Source of the DNA: Aalborgiella sp031422495
Lineage (GTDB): Bacteria > Pseudomonadota > Gammaproteobacteria > Burkholderiales > Burkholderiaceae_C
DNA: 41,736 nucleotides
Direction of reading: 5' to 3'
NCBI GenBank assembly: GCA_031422495.1
Contig: JANPLX010000023.1
Span: 1 to 41,736, forward strand
The position numbers were made by a program, and so were the translations under genes. The notes below the pieces were generated by a model that saw only the letters and a list, made by a program, of their open reading frames with translations, did no database searches and was not told the DNA's origin. This document shows, in pieces, positions 8,611 through 17,239 of the stretch. Numbering within the stretch: the stretch's first letter is position 1; the number at the start of each line of letters is the position of its first letter.

Positions 8611-9498
8611 ATGACAACACAAATTAAGAAATCTTACACAAGTCGCTACAGCGCGTTGCTGGCGTCATTGTTGCTGTCAGGTGCCTATCTAGCTCCCGCT
8701 TCTGTTCTACTGACAGGCGTTTTACATGCCTCGTCCGCATCTGCAAAGAGTGGCGATGATGATAGAGGATCTTCAGGTTCATCGGGCTCATCAGGCTCAT
8801 CTGGTTCTGCTGGCCCGGCAGGCCCGGCAGGCTCTACGGGACCGGTAGGCCCTATGGGTCCAGCTGGCCCCTATGGACCTGTTGGTCCACGTGGTGATAC
8901 AGGCGCTATAGGTGCAACTGGAGCAACAGGTCCAACAGGCGCAACAGGACCAACAGGACCAACAGGACCAAGAGGTTTTTCAGGTACGAATGGAAGCAGT
9001 GGTTCCAGTGGGACTAATGGAACCAATGGCACGAACGGTACGAATGGCACGAATGGTCTCAATGGTGCAAACGGCGTCAACGGAGCAAATGCAGCAAACG
9101 GTGCCAATGGCACAAACGGGGCTGACGGCTCAAAAGGTGATAAAGGCGACAAAGGCGACAAAGGCGACAAGGGCGATGCAGCACCTAACTCGGCCACCTT
9201 GTCACAGTTGGCAGACGTTGACCGCAAAGCCGCTCAACTCACCGCCATCGCTATGGCGACTGCCTATATGCCACTTCCTACGTCGGGTGACTGCGGCTTG
9301 GTTTACGTAGGCGCGGGTGTCGCTAAATCTGGCAGCGAAAACGGTTTTGCCATCGGGTTATCGACGCGTATCACCGAGCGCTTGTCTATCAAAGTGGGTG
9401 CTGGTGTATCAGGTTCGACCAGAGCGGGTGGCTTTGGTATTGGCTACGCTTTGGGTGGTGGCTCGGGCGGGTTTGAGCCTTGTGTGGGTAAGAAATAG
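8611..9498 (+). CDS. Secreted collagen-like protein with YadA-anchor-like C-terminus
   Basis: A 295-residue surface or secreted protein. The start at ATG 8611 is set by a good ribosome binding site, AAGGAGA, 7 nt upstream. Residues about 1-45 form a long signal peptide (SALLASLLLSGAYLAPAS, ending near SASA). Residues 53-190 are 46 consecutive Gly-X-Y triplets with one interruption (AAN in place of GxN), grading from GSS and GPx types to GTN/GAN and then charged GDK. After that, a short helix (ADVDRKAAQLTAIAMATAYM) and glycine-rich alternating segments (YVGAGVAKSGSENGFAIGLS, LSIKVGAGVSG) resemble the helix plus four strands of YadA trimeric autotransporter anchors. Unusually, it continues past the last strand into GGSGGFEPCVGKK, and cysteines before and after the putative barrel might pair. 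Collagen-like is secure; the anchor assignment is inference. Confidence 0.88.
   Translation: MTTQIKKSYTSRYSALLASLLLSGAYLAPASVLLTGVLHASSASAKSGDDDRGSSGSSGSSGSSGSAGPAGPAGSTGPVGPMGPAGPYGPVGPRGDTGAIGATGATGPTGATGPTGPTGPRGFSGTNGSSGSSGTNGTNGTNGTNGTNGLNGANGVNGANAANGANGTNGADGSKGDKGDKGDKGDKGDAAPNSATLSQLADVDRKAAQLTAIAMATAYMPLPTSGDCGLVYVGAGVAKSGSENGFAIGLSTRITERLSIKVGAGVSGSTRAGGFGIGYALGGGSGGFEPCVGKK
8767..9180 (+). repeat. Gly-X-Y coding tandem repeats
   Basis: 46 in-frame triplets, each 9 bp, with near-identical tandem units such as GGCGACAAA and AATGGCACG. Such tracts can expand or contract by slippage, so length may vary between strains. Confidence 0.9.
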
Positions 9499-9501
9499 TA
9501 A

Positions 9502-9532
9502 AATAAATACGCCTGTAGCCGGCGTATTTATT
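9502..9532. terminator. Hairpin after the collagen-like gene, using the left part of the repeat
   Basis: AATAAATACGCC and GGCGTATTTATT form a perfect 12-bp stem around the 7-nt loop TGTAGCC, starting 4 nt after the stop codon. One arm belongs to the dispersed repeat; the other is extra sequence unique to this copy. It sits between convergent genes and can work on both strands. Confidence 0.6.
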
Positions 9533-9561
9533 GCTTAAAATGCTATTTAAAAGATAGCAAC
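9511..9561 (+). repeat. Dispersed repeat copy, intergenic
   Basis: GCCTGTAGCCGGCGTATTTA and then TGCTATTTAAAAGATAGCAA. It starts 12 nt after the collagen-like gene and converges on yaeQ. Confidence 0.9.
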
Positions 9562-9588
9562 TTTAACTGCTCTAACTGTTTTTGCTGT

Positions 9589-10149
9589 TTATAGCCAGCG
9601 CACGCACTCCACATCCACCGTGTTCGCGCCGTCGCTCATCATCAGCGCGCCTTCCTGAATCGTTGCCTGTAGCTGCATGCTGCGGGTGGCGAGCTTGGCT
9701 AATTCTTGCGATTGCAGGGTGGGAACGCGCCAGATTTGCAGGTTTTTAGCGCGATTCACCTTGTTTTCAATCGCCTTGAACCACACTTCAGCTGCGTGGT
9801 TAAAGCAATAAACCATCATGGAATCTGCCTTGCCACAGGCTTTTAAAATTGGCTTTTCTTCGGGGGCACCTACTTCGATCCACAAACGAGTCGCCTGCGT
9901 GAAATCACGCAACCAGACGTCTGGCTCATCCGGATTCGACAAACCCGCACCAAATGCCAAAGTACCATCGCCGCCACACACGGTTTGCAGTTGGTGCGCT
10001 TGCAAAGCCATAGCAACGAGGCGAATCATCATGCGTTCGTCCGTCTCGCTGGGGTGACGGGCTAGGGTGAAGGGGTGGTCGGCGTAGTAGTTGTGGTCAA
10101 TGTCTGCGATCGACAAGCTGGCCTTGAAAATGGTGGATTTGATGGCCAT
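9589..10149 (-). CDS. yaeQ: YaeQ family protein
   Basis: A 186-residue cytosolic protein of the YaeQ family, which has a nuclease-like (PD-(D/E)XK) fold but no settled function. Recognised by the start MAIKSTIFKASLSIADIDHN, by YYADHPFTLARHPSETDERM, by FGAGLSNPDEPDVW and by the LWIEVGAPEEKPILKACGKA block, which carries the conserved acidic and lysine residues of the fold. Length is typical. It is the last gene of a minus-strand run after purB, with 15 bp between them, so co-transcription is likely. Confidence 0.95.
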   Translation of the reverse strand: MAIKSTIFKASLSIADIDHNYYADHPFTLARHPSETDERMMIRLVAMALQAHQLQTVCGGDGTLAFGAGLSNPDEPDVWLRDFTQATRLWIEVGAPEEKPILKACGKADSMMVYCFNHAAEVWFKAIENKVNRAKNLQIWRVPTLQSQELAKLATRSMQLQATIQEGALMMSDGANTVDVECVRWL

Positions 10150-10164
10150 AAATTTTTTATTGTT

Positions 10165-11634
10165 CTATGCCCGCTTCGCTAATTCGGCTGCTTTGCCGAC
10201 GTAGCTTGCTGGCGTCATCGCTAATAGACGGGTTTTTTCGGTTTCTGGAATGTCCAGGCTGGCGATGAGTTTGTGCAAATCTGCCGCTGTCACGATGTTG
10301 CCACGGGTCGCTTCTTTGAGCTTTTCATACGCGCCCTGCACGCCGTAGCGGCGCATCACGGTTTGAATCGGTTCGGCCAACACTTCCCAAGCGTTGTCTA
10401 AATCATCAGCCAAAGCTTGTTCGTTGAGCTCCAATTTGTTGAGTCCAACCATCAATGAGCTGTACGCCAGCGCCGCATAACCCAGTGCCACACCCATGTT
10501 GCGCAGCACGGTGGAGTCGGTCAAATCGCGCTGCCAGCGGGAGATGGGTAGCTTTTCGCTGAGGTGGCGAAGCAGCGCATTGGCGAGTCCTAAATTGCCT
10601 TCAGCGTTCTCAAAATCAATCGGGTTCACCTTGTGCGGCATGGTGGACGAGCCAATCTCGCCCGCTTTCAGGCGCTGCTTGAAGTAGCCTAGGCTCACGT
10701 AGCCCCACACATCGCGGCTCCAGTCGATCAAAATCGTATTGGCGCGGGCGACGGCGTCGTACAGCTCGGCCATGTAGTCATGCGGCTCAATCTGGATGCT
10801 GTAAGGCTGGAAGGTCAGGCCTAGGCCAAAGGCACCAGTGGAGCCTGCGGTGGGCTCAGCGCGCTCAACCACGCCTTGGCTGAAATTTTCCCAGTCAAAC
10901 GCGGGGTAAGCCGACAAATGCGCGTTGTAGTTGCCCACAGCGCCGTTCATTTTGGCCATCAAGTTGACTTTGGTGATGTTCTCGCGCGCTTTGACGAGGC
11001 GCACCAGTACGTTGGCCACTTCCTTGCCTACGGTGGTGGGGCTGGCAGTTTGGCCATGGGTGCGGCTCAGCATGGGCACAGCGGCAAAGCTGTGCGCCAT
11101 CTCGCGCAGCTTGGCGATGATGCCGTCGATAGCCGGCAAGATCACTTGATCACGTGCACCTTTGAGCTGCAGGGCATGGCTGGTGTTGTTGATGTCCTCT
11201 GAAGTGCAGGCAAAGTGGATAAAGCCACGCATGGCGTGTAATTCGGGCAAAGCGTCAAATTTGCCTTTGATCCATTGCTTTTCTTCTCCAACGCCACCGT
11301 GGTAACCGGACAGCCAATATTCCACCGCCTTCACGTCGTGGTTGGTCACTTTTTCAATGTCTTTGATGGCTTGTGCGTCGGCTTCTGAAAAGTTAGCTAG
11401 GAGACCGACTAAGTAAGCGCGCGCTTCTTTGCTAAGTGGCTTGAATTCAGCAAAACCGGCGTCGCTCAAAGCGACGAACCACGTGATTTCGACTTGCACA
11501 CGGCGCTGCATGTAGCCAAATTCGCTCATCAACGGGCGAAGATTGGCTAATTTTGCGGCGTAGCGGCCATCGAGTGGGGAAAGTGCAGTGAGGGCGCTGA
11601 GTGCTGAAATGGAGGAAATATTAGACGAGTTCAT
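10165..11634 (-). CDS. purB: Adenylosuccinate lyase
   Basis: PurB cleaves SAICAR to AICAR and adenylosuccinate to AMP, each releasing fumarate, in purine synthesis. The protein opens with LTALSPLDGRYAAKL, typical of the E. coli-type enzyme, and carries the fumarate lyase signature GSSTMPHKVNPIDFENAEGN and the catalytic-loop region RTHGQTASPTT. I start at ATG 11634 (489 residues); the frame runs 15 codons further up but would overlap the solute-receptor gene, which ends at 11648. A GGGGA lies directly before this ATG, closer than usual. It follows the receptor gene by 13 bp and precedes yaeQ by 15 bp, so the three may form one transcript although their functions are unrelated. Confidence 0.96.
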   Translation of the reverse strand: MNSSNISSISALSALTALSPLDGRYAAKLANLRPLMSEFGYMQRRVQVEITWFVALSDAGFAEFKPLSKEARAYLVGLLANFSEADAQAIKDIEKVTNHDVKAVEYWLSGYHGGVGEEKQWIKGKFDALPELHAMRGFIHFACTSEDINNTSHALQLKGARDQVILPAIDGIIAKLREMAHSFAAVPMLSRTHGQTASPTTVGKEVANVLVRLVKARENITKVNLMAKMNGAVGNYNAHLSAYPAFDWENFSQGVVERAEPTAGSTGAFGLGLTFQPYSIQIEPHDYMAELYDAVARANTILIDWSRDVWGYVSLGYFKQRLKAGEIGSSTMPHKVNPIDFENAEGNLGLANALLRHLSEKLPISRWQRDLTDSTVLRNMGVALGYAALAYSSLMVGLNKLELNEQALADDLDNAWEVLAEPIQTVMRRYGVQGAYEKLKEATRGNIVTAADLHKLIASLDIPETEKTRLLAMTPASYVGKAAELAKRA

Positions 11635-11647
11635 TCCCCAATTGTAG

Positions 11648-12784
11648 TCAGTGCCTGAACTTGCCGTCGTGGTTGACAAATGACAAATCTACAAACGCTA
11701 AACCTTGGTGGTTGCCAGGTGTGTAGAGAGCTTTCAAGCCATTCAACTCGAGCGCCGTGCCGTTCAGCGCGGTCACAAAACTGGCGCGTGTTAAATTAGT
11801 GCCAGCTTGTTGCAAAGCCAAAACCAAAGCTTTGGCAGTGATATAGCCTTCCAAGCTGCCATATGAAAATTCTTGCCCAGGTTTCAAACGCATAAATTCT
11901 TCTTGGTATTCTCGTGTGATCGCGGCTTTTCTCCCCCAAGGATTCGGTACGACTTGTGAAAAAACGATGCCTTCAGCCATCGGGCCAAGCTTTTTAGCCA
12001 GCTGCGCCGAGCCAGAATTCACCGCATAAATAGCCGATTTGTTACCGCTAGCACGCAGCTTGCGAATCAATGTTTCATAAATGCCAATGCCGCCATGGTT
12101 AAGTACCATTTGCGCCCCGCTATTAGCCATTTGCTTCGCATAGGCATCAAATTGTGCTTCTTTGATGTCTGATTTGAAGGGCATATCCAAAACCATTTTC
12201 ATACCCAATTCTTCACAAATCAACTTGACGTTGGCTAAGTGCTGTTGGCCTGTTTCGGAATCTGAGCGTAAAAAGGCTACTTTGGTCATACCCAAGCTTT
12301 TAGCTTGCGTCAGCATGGCTCTAAATTCGTCGCGGTGCTCTGCCCGAACGGGATACACCAAAGCTTGGTGTGGGCGACGCAGCGTTGGTGAGCCAGCCAT
12401 AGGGCCGAAAAAAGGCACTTTCAGCTCATTGGCCGCTTTCATCACGGCGGTGGACGGTCCGCCTTCAATCGAGCCAAACAAAATAAATACTTTGTCTTTT
12501 TCTACCAATTGCCGCGCATTGGCTTCGGCCAAGTCAGATTTGTTATCGTCATCCCGCGTTTTCAAAATAATATGCCGTCCGTTCACGCCGCCACGGATAT
12601 TGATACCGCTCAAATAAACTTCCATGCCAGCCATCACGGCCACGCCATAATCGTTTTTACCACCTTGCAGGGTGATATTTTGACCAATCAAAATGCGGTT
12701 TTTAGAGACACCAACTTCAGCGCTAGCTTGGTGTGCACCGAGTAACGGGATGCATGCAAACAAAAATGATAGCAGCTTAGTCAT
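11648..12784 (-). CDS. Branched-chain amino acid-type ABC transporter substrate-binding protein (Peripla_BP_6)
   Basis: A 378-residue periplasmic receptor of the Leu/Ile/Val-binding type. It has a clear signal peptide (MTKLLSFLFACIPLLGAHQASA, cut before EVGVS). The first mature strand (ILIGQNITLQGG), GVNGRHIILKTRDD, FGSIEGGPSTAVM and the C-terminal YGSLEGYITAKALVLALQQA are typical of the family. The start has a good ribosome binding site, AACGGAGGT, about 6 nt upstream. No permease or ATPase genes follow; instead purB and yaeQ do, so it is an orphan receptor whose ligand cannot be read from sequence. The upstream gap, shared with the GST gene, holds several dyads. Confidence 0.92.
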   Translation of the reverse strand: MTKLLSFLFACIPLLGAHQASAEVGVSKNRILIGQNITLQGGKNDYGVAVMAGMEVYLSGINIRGGVNGRHIILKTRDDDNKSDLAEANARQLVEKDKVFILFGSIEGGPSTAVMKAANELKVPFFGPMAGSPTLRRPHQALVYPVRAEHRDEFRAMLTQAKSLGMTKVAFLRSDSETGQQHLANVKLICEELGMKMVLDMPFKSDIKEAQFDAYAKQMANSGAQMVLNHGGIGIYETLIRKLRASGNKSAIYAVNSGSAQLAKKLGPMAEGIVFSQVVPNPWGRKAAITREYQEEFMRLKPGQEFSYGSLEGYITAKALVLALQQAGTNLTRASFVTALNGTALELNGLKALYTPGNHQGLAFVDLSFVNHDGKFRH

Positions 12785-12851
12785 ACGTACCTCCGTTGAA
12801 ATCGTTGAACAAAATGAGTCTTTTAGTTAACTTAATCAAATTTTAGTGTTG

Positions 12852-12945
12852 ACTTAAGTAAATAACAATCTGTAAACTAAAGTTTCAACTTGTTAGCAAC
12901 AAGTATTACATTCTTAAGGAATGTTTAAAATTAAAGCTTAAGCTT
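12852..12945. promoter_or_regulatory. Cluster of short dyads in the divergent gap between the receptor and GST genes
   Basis: Within 94 bp lie ACTTAAGT (12852-12859), ACTTGTT-AGC-AACAAGT (12888-12904), ACATTC-TTAAG-GAATGT (12908-12924) and the perfect palindrome AAGCTTAAGCTT (12934-12945). Three of them contain CTTAAG at their centre or edge. The region is AT-rich and between divergent starts at 12784 and 13071, so operator sites are plausible. The binding factor is unknown. Confidence 0.45.
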
Positions 12946-13070
12946 CGAACCTTGAGAATGTGTGCAAAAACTGACAAAACCACAACTTATATCGCGCTGA
13001 GATGATGAGTACGAAAATTCGCAGTTGTCCACTATAGAATGAAGATAACTGAGACTACGAATTGAACTGA

Positions 13071-13688
13071 ATGTTAAAACTGATTGGCGCGACCACCAGC
13101 CCGTACGTGCGTAAAGTACGCATCATGATGGCTGAAAAGAAGCTCGAATACGCTTTTGTTGAAGAAAATGTGTGGGCGGTAGATACCACCATCAACCATG
13201 CCAACCCGCTGGGCAAAGTGCCGTGCTTGATTTTGGATGCGGGCGAAGCGCTGTTTGACTCGCGTGTGATTGTTGAATACCTCGATATTTTGTCGCCTGT
13301 CGGCAAGATGATTCCTGCCTCCGGCCGCGAGCGTGCAGAGGTGAAAACGTGGGAAGCTTTGGCAGACGGTTTGCTAGACGCCTCTATTTTGGCGCGCTTA
13401 GAAGCCACTTGGGCAGGCCGTACGGAAGAGCAGCGCAGCCTGAAATGGATAGACCGCCAGCTGACCAAAGTGGGCGACAGCCTCAAAGCGATGAGCGTGG
13501 GTTTGGGCGAGAAAGCTTTCTGCTCAGGCATTCACATGAGCCTAGCTGACATTGCTGTCGGCAGCGCATTGGGTTATTTAGATTTCCGATTCCCTGAGAT
13601 CAAATGGCGCAACAGCTACCCTAACTTGGCCAAATTGCAAGAAAAGCTGATGCAGAAGCAAAGCTTTATCGATACGATTCCAGGTTAA
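13071..13688 (+). CDS. Glutathione S-transferase family protein
   Basis: A 205-residue cytosolic GST. The N-terminal thioredoxin-like domain has TTSPYVRKVRIMMAEK, where the serine or tyrosine near residue 9-12 takes the place of the activating residue, the cis-proline segment NPLGKVPCL, and the glutathione-contacting F-D-SRVIVEYLD. The helical C-terminal domain contains SLADIAVGSALGYLDFRFPE, the usual N-capping box region. Substrate unknown. The following gene, rfaE2, starts 22 nt downstream and may be co-transcribed. Confidence 0.93.
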   Translation: MLKLIGATTSPYVRKVRIMMAEKKLEYAFVEENVWAVDTTINHANPLGKVPCLILDAGEALFDSRVIVEYLDILSPVGKMIPASGRERAEVKTWEALADGLLDASILARLEATWAGRTEEQRSLKWIDRQLTKVGDSLKAMSVGLGEKAFCSGIHMSLADIAVGSALGYLDFRFPEIKWRNSYPNLAKLQEKLMQKQSFIDTIPG

Positions 13689-13709
13689 CTTAAATTTGAA
13701 TTTCTAAGT

Positions 13710-14198
13710 TTGACTTTTTTAAGCAAAATCGTCTCCCGCCAAGACGCCAAAGCGCGGATCGCTGCCCTGCTGCAGCCCGTTGTTTTCACCAATGGCGTTT
13801 TCGATGTTTTGCACGCTGGCCATGTCACCTATCTCTCCCAAGCCCGTGCTTTGGGAGGCAGCTTGGTCGTTGCGTTGAACACAGACGCATCCGCCAAACG
13901 TCTAGGAAAGGGCCAAAACGACGTTGAGCGCCCCCTAAATAACGAAACTGACCGTGCAACTTTGATCGCAGCTCTCGAATCCGTCAGCCTAGTCACGTGG
14001 TTTGAGGAAGATACCCCGTTAGAGATCATCGACGAACTGCGCCCAGACGTCTTGGTCAAAGGCGGCGATTACGATATGGCGAAGTTGAAAGAGGCGCAGT
14101 TGGTGGAAAGCTACGGCGGCAAAGCGCTGGCGCTGCCGTTTGTTGCGGGGTATTCAACCACGGCGCTGGTTACCAAAATTCGGCAAAATCAGTCGTAA
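13710..14198 (+). CDS. rfaE2: D-glycero-beta-D-manno-heptose 1-phosphate adenylyltransferase
   Basis: Makes ADP-heptose from heptose 1-phosphate and ATP for the lipopolysaccharide inner core. It corresponds to the C-terminal half of the bifunctional HldE of E. coli, here a stand-alone 162-residue protein as in other betaproteobacteria. The nucleotidyltransferase motif GVFDVLHAGHVTYL near residue 29 contains the HxGH ATP site, and RPDVLVKGGDY and VAGYSTTALV complete the family pattern. The start is TTG; no ATG or GTG lies in frame before the HxGH motif and a stop codon closes the frame just upstream. It follows the GST gene closely, with no separate promoter evident. Confidence 0.94.
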   Translation: MTFLSKIVSRQDAKARIAALLQPVVFTNGVFDVLHAGHVTYLSQARALGGSLVVALNTDASAKRLGKGQNDVERPLNNETDRATLIAALESVSLVTWFEEDTPLEIIDELRPDVLVKGGDYDMAKLKEAQLVESYGGKALALPFVAGYSTTALVTKIRQNQS

Positions 14199-14248
14199 AT
14201 CAGCAGCAAATCACAGGGAATGGGCTATTTCCACAGCTTATACAAGCT

Positions 14249-14293
14249 CTAGCCGGCGTATTTGTTGCCCAAGCAGCTATAAATTAAATAGCA
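14249..14293 (+). repeat. Dispersed repeat copy, intergenic (first of a tandem pair)
   Basis: TCTAGCCGGCGTATTTGTTG, linker, then AGCTATAAATTAAATAGCAA. It begins 51 nt after rfaE2. Between it and the next copy lies the palindrome AAAAGTCGACTTTT (14300-14313). Confidence 0.9.
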
Positions 14294-14340
14294 AAATGCA
14301 AAAGTCGACTTTTTGTAGTTTTTTAAAAATTATTCGTCAT

Positions 14341-14387
14341 TAGCCGGCGTATTTGTTGATTATTTAGCTATTAATTAAATAGCAAAA
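14341..14387 (+). repeat. Dispersed repeat copy overlapping the glnE stop codon
   Basis: TAGCCGGCGTATTTGTTG then TTAGCTATTAATTAAATAGC, 92 bp after the previous copy in the same orientation. Its right arm supplies the last codons (Phe-Ala-Ile) and the TAA of glnE on the minus strand. Confidence 0.9.
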
Positions 14388-17176
14388 ACGGCATTCCATA
14401 AAACCAACATGGCATCGCGTTCAATCTGCAAATCCGCTGCAGGAACTTGGGTAGGCGCTTCGTTCAAGCGCGCTAAGTGCTGCACATGGCGCAGGCTGCG
14501 GTAAGCGCTGGCGGCTGCTTCGCCTACGCCTTTGGGGAGCAAACCTGCAGCTTCTGCACGCTGCATGAGGGCGATGTTGCCGACATTTGCGCGAAGCTCA
14601 GGGTGCGCCGCGCTGTGGGCTAAGACGAGGTACTGAATGGCGAATTCGGCATCGACCATGCCGCCGGAGCTGTGCTTTACATCAAATTTCGCATCAAATT
14701 TTTCGGATTTAACAGGGTGAGCAGCGCGGACTTTATCGCGCATGGCGATGATTTCTTGCTTCAGGGCAACTAAATCACGTGTGGCACAGATGACGTTTTG
14801 GCGAACGGCGTCGAATTTCGCGCGGATTGGCTCGTGGCCAGCCACAAAGCGGGCGCGGGTCATGGCTTGGTGTTCCCAGGTCCAAGCGGTGTTGCTACCA
14901 CGGTTTTCTTGGTAGTTGGCGAACGAAGCTGCGCTGGTGACCAACATGCCTGAGTTGCCGTTGGGGCGTAGCGCGGTGTCTATTTCAAACAAATCGCCTT
15001 CTGAGGTTTTGGTATCTAGCCAAGTGATGAGTTTTCGTACGAACGAGCTGTATATTTCAACAGCATTTTCATGGTCGTCTTCGTAAATGAAAACGATGTC
15101 TAAATCGCTACCGTAGCCCAACTCTTTGCCGCCCAGCTTGCCATAGCCAATAATGGCGATTTGCGGCACCTCAATATGTTTGTTTTTATAGCGCTGCCAG
15201 CACCAAGCAATGGTGATGCGCAGCACGGCGTCAGCCAAGCCGGTTAAATCGTCGGCCACTTGTTCGACGGTTAATCGGCCTTCAATGTCTCGTGCCAAGG
15301 TGCGAAACAGCTCGGCGTGGTGGGCGCGGCGCAGCAGGTTGAGTAGGGTCTCCACGTCGTCTTGGCCAGAAGCGACTAAGGCTTTGATGCGCATGGCAAG
15401 TTCGCTTTCAAACTCTGCAGCGTCAAAACGCTCGGTTAACCAAGCATCGCCCGCCAATTCGTCCATCACCCCAGGGTGCTGCAGTAAATACGTCGCTGGC
15501 CAGCGGGCACTGCCCAAAAGCTTGAGCAGGCGCTCGTGCACCACGGGGCGCTCCCACAAGAGTGCGAGGTAGCTGTCACGACGCAACAGAGGTTCTAAAA
15601 AATCAGCACTGCGCAGGGCGGCTAGTTCTGTGACACGGTCTTCTTGCAGCCATGCGGCAGTACGCTGTACTAAGCGTTGCAAGCGGGTTTTGGCTTCTTC
15701 GCGCAAGTTTAAAACGCGGGGGTGTTGCGCCAATTCAGCAACACGTTTGTCAAAGGCATCCGTATGTGTTGGTGCAGCCGTTATCGACAGGGGGTCTTTA
15801 GGGCTTCGAGGTGGGCAAATCTTGCATTCTTGCTCTGAATTGTTAGGGCTAGTCGTCTGCTGAAAACCGCCTAACAATTTGTCAAACTCATTGGCAACCA
15901 GCTCTCGGTGGGCATCTAAATCCGTCAAAAACGTACAGCTGTCGCTGTCACACTCCGCATAGCCCATGGTTTGCGCAATCCATTGCAAATCGGCATCTTC
16001 TGTTGGCATGGTGTGGGTTTGCTGGTCGTCTAGGTATTGAATGCGGTGTTCGACGCGGCGTAAAAAGTCATAGGCTTGGCAAAGTGCATCGGCTGTGGTT
16101 TGCGGCATCAATCCGGCGTGGGCGACGCGCTGAAGGGCGTCAAGTGTGGGTCGCATTCGTAATTCGGGAAATTGCCCTCCGCGCACCACTTGCAGCAACT
16201 GCACAGTGAATTCAATCTCTCTGATGCCACCGCGCGAGAGCTTCACATCATTAGCCCGCTCAGGCCGACCCGCACTGCGACGTTGCGCTTCTTGGCGAAT
16301 TTGGCGGTGCAGCGTTCGTAGCGCTTCAAACACGTTGTAATCTAGGTATTTTCTAAAAACGAAGGGTAAAACCACATCGCGTAAGGCTTTGGCGGATTGA
16401 TTTGCAATACTGCTTTGTGGCGCAACCACGCGGCTTTTCAGCCAAGCAAAGCGCTCCCATTCACGGCCTTGGTCTTGCAAATATTGCTCTAAACCAGCCA
16501 GTGAAACGGCGGCTGGGCCAGAGTTACCGTGCGGTCGTAGCGCCAAATCGACCCGAAAGACGAATCCGTGCTCGGTCGTGGCACCCACCAAGTCATAGAT
16601 GATTTTGACGGCTTTACAAAAATACTCATGGTGCGTGATTTTATTGCGGCCTTCTTCGTTGCCAATCTTGATTCCGTTGGTTTCGCCATCTTGGTCGTAG
16701 ATATAGATCAAGTCAATATCGCTGGAAACATTGAGTTCACGCGCGCCGAGCTTGCCCATGCCGACGATCCACATTTGAGCCGAATTCTCGGGCGCACCGT
16801 GGCGTGCGTCTAGCTCTGCATACGCAGTTGCCATCGCTATTTCTAGTGCAAATTCAGCCAAATTTGTCACGACTCGTGTAACAACGCTTAGCGCAACGTG
16901 TTGTTCGCAATCCAGCTTGATCAATCTGTGCATGACCAACTGGCGCACGATGCGCAGTGCTGCACTGACGTCGTTAGTTTGCAGGATCAAAGCTTCAAAC
17001 GTAGTTTGCATACTGGCGCGCAGGGGTTCGCCCTCTGCGAGCAAGGTCAAATGTTCAGCATAACGCCGGTCTATGCGTTGAAAAAACCTCGAATAATTGG
17101 CAAAACCAGATCGGACACGGGCAATTTGTAAAACACGGTCTGAAGTACTATTTTTTGGTAAATCGTTAAAAAGCAT
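14375..17176 (-). CDS. glnE: Bifunctional glutamine synthetase adenylyltransferase/deadenylylase
   Basis: GlnE adds and removes AMP on glutamine synthetase, switching it off and on with nitrogen status in response to PII (GlnB). The 933 residues contain two nucleotidyltransferase domains. The N-terminal (deadenylylase) one has GMGKLGARELNVSSDIDLIY near residue 140; the C-terminal (adenylylase) one has GYGKLGGKELGYGSDLDIVF near 675. Both keep the GS-x-x-D-x-D metal motif. LSRGGIREIEFTVQLLQ and SSGGMVDAEFAIQYLVL mark the domains that follow each. Length is near the usual 940. The last residues and stop come from a dispersed repeat. It is divergent from yhdP, with 63 bp between starts, which must hold both promoters. 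Confidence 0.96.
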   Translation of the reverse strand: MLFNDLPKNSTSDRVLQIARVRSGFANYSRFFQRIDRRYAEHLTLLAEGEPLRASMQTTFEALILQTNDVSAALRIVRQLVMHRLIKLDCEQHVALSVVTRVVTNLAEFALEIAMATAYAELDARHGAPENSAQMWIVGMGKLGARELNVSSDIDLIYIYDQDGETNGIKIGNEEGRNKITHHEYFCKAVKIIYDLVGATTEHGFVFRVDLALRPHGNSGPAAVSLAGLEQYLQDQGREWERFAWLKSRVVAPQSSIANQSAKALRDVVLPFVFRKYLDYNVFEALRTLHRQIRQEAQRRSAGRPERANDVKLSRGGIREIEFTVQLLQVVRGGQFPELRMRPTLDALQRVAHAGLMPQTTADALCQAYDFLRRVEHRIQYLDDQQTHTMPTEDADLQWIAQTMGYAECDSDSCTFLTDLDAHRELVANEFDKLLGGFQQTTSPNNSEQECKICPPRSPKDPLSITAAPTHTDAFDKRVAELAQHPRVLNLREEAKTRLQRLVQRTAAWLQEDRVTELAALRSADFLEPLLRRDSYLALLWERPVVHERLLKLLGSARWPATYLLQHPGVMDELAGDAWLTERFDAAEFESELAMRIKALVASGQDDVETLLNLLRRAHHAELFRTLARDIEGRLTVEQVADDLTGLADAVLRITIAWCWQRYKNKHIEVPQIAIIGYGKLGGKELGYGSDLDIVFIYEDDHENAVEIYSSFVRKLITWLDTKTSEGDLFEIDTALRPNGNSGMLVTSAASFANYQENRGSNTAWTWEHQAMTRARFVAGHEPIRAKFDAVRQNVICATRDLVALKQEIIAMRDKVRAAHPVKSEKFDAKFDVKHSSGGMVDAEFAIQYLVLAHSAAHPELRANVGNIALMQRAEAAGLLPKGVGEAAASAYRSLRHVQHLARLNEAPTQVPAADLQIERDAMLVLWNAVFAI

Positions 17177-17239
17177 GACATCTGCGCTTTACTGAGGAAC
17201 TGTTGGTGTGTGCTGGCGTCATAATTAGAGCCTGTACGT

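Noticed and set aside
8767..9180. Tandem array as a CRISPR or non-coding satellite
   Set aside because: The units are 9-bp codon triplets of Gly-X-Y in an open frame with no spacer pattern.
11635..11679. Longer purB start
   Set aside because: It would overlap the end of the solute-receptor gene and adds residues not typical of PurB.
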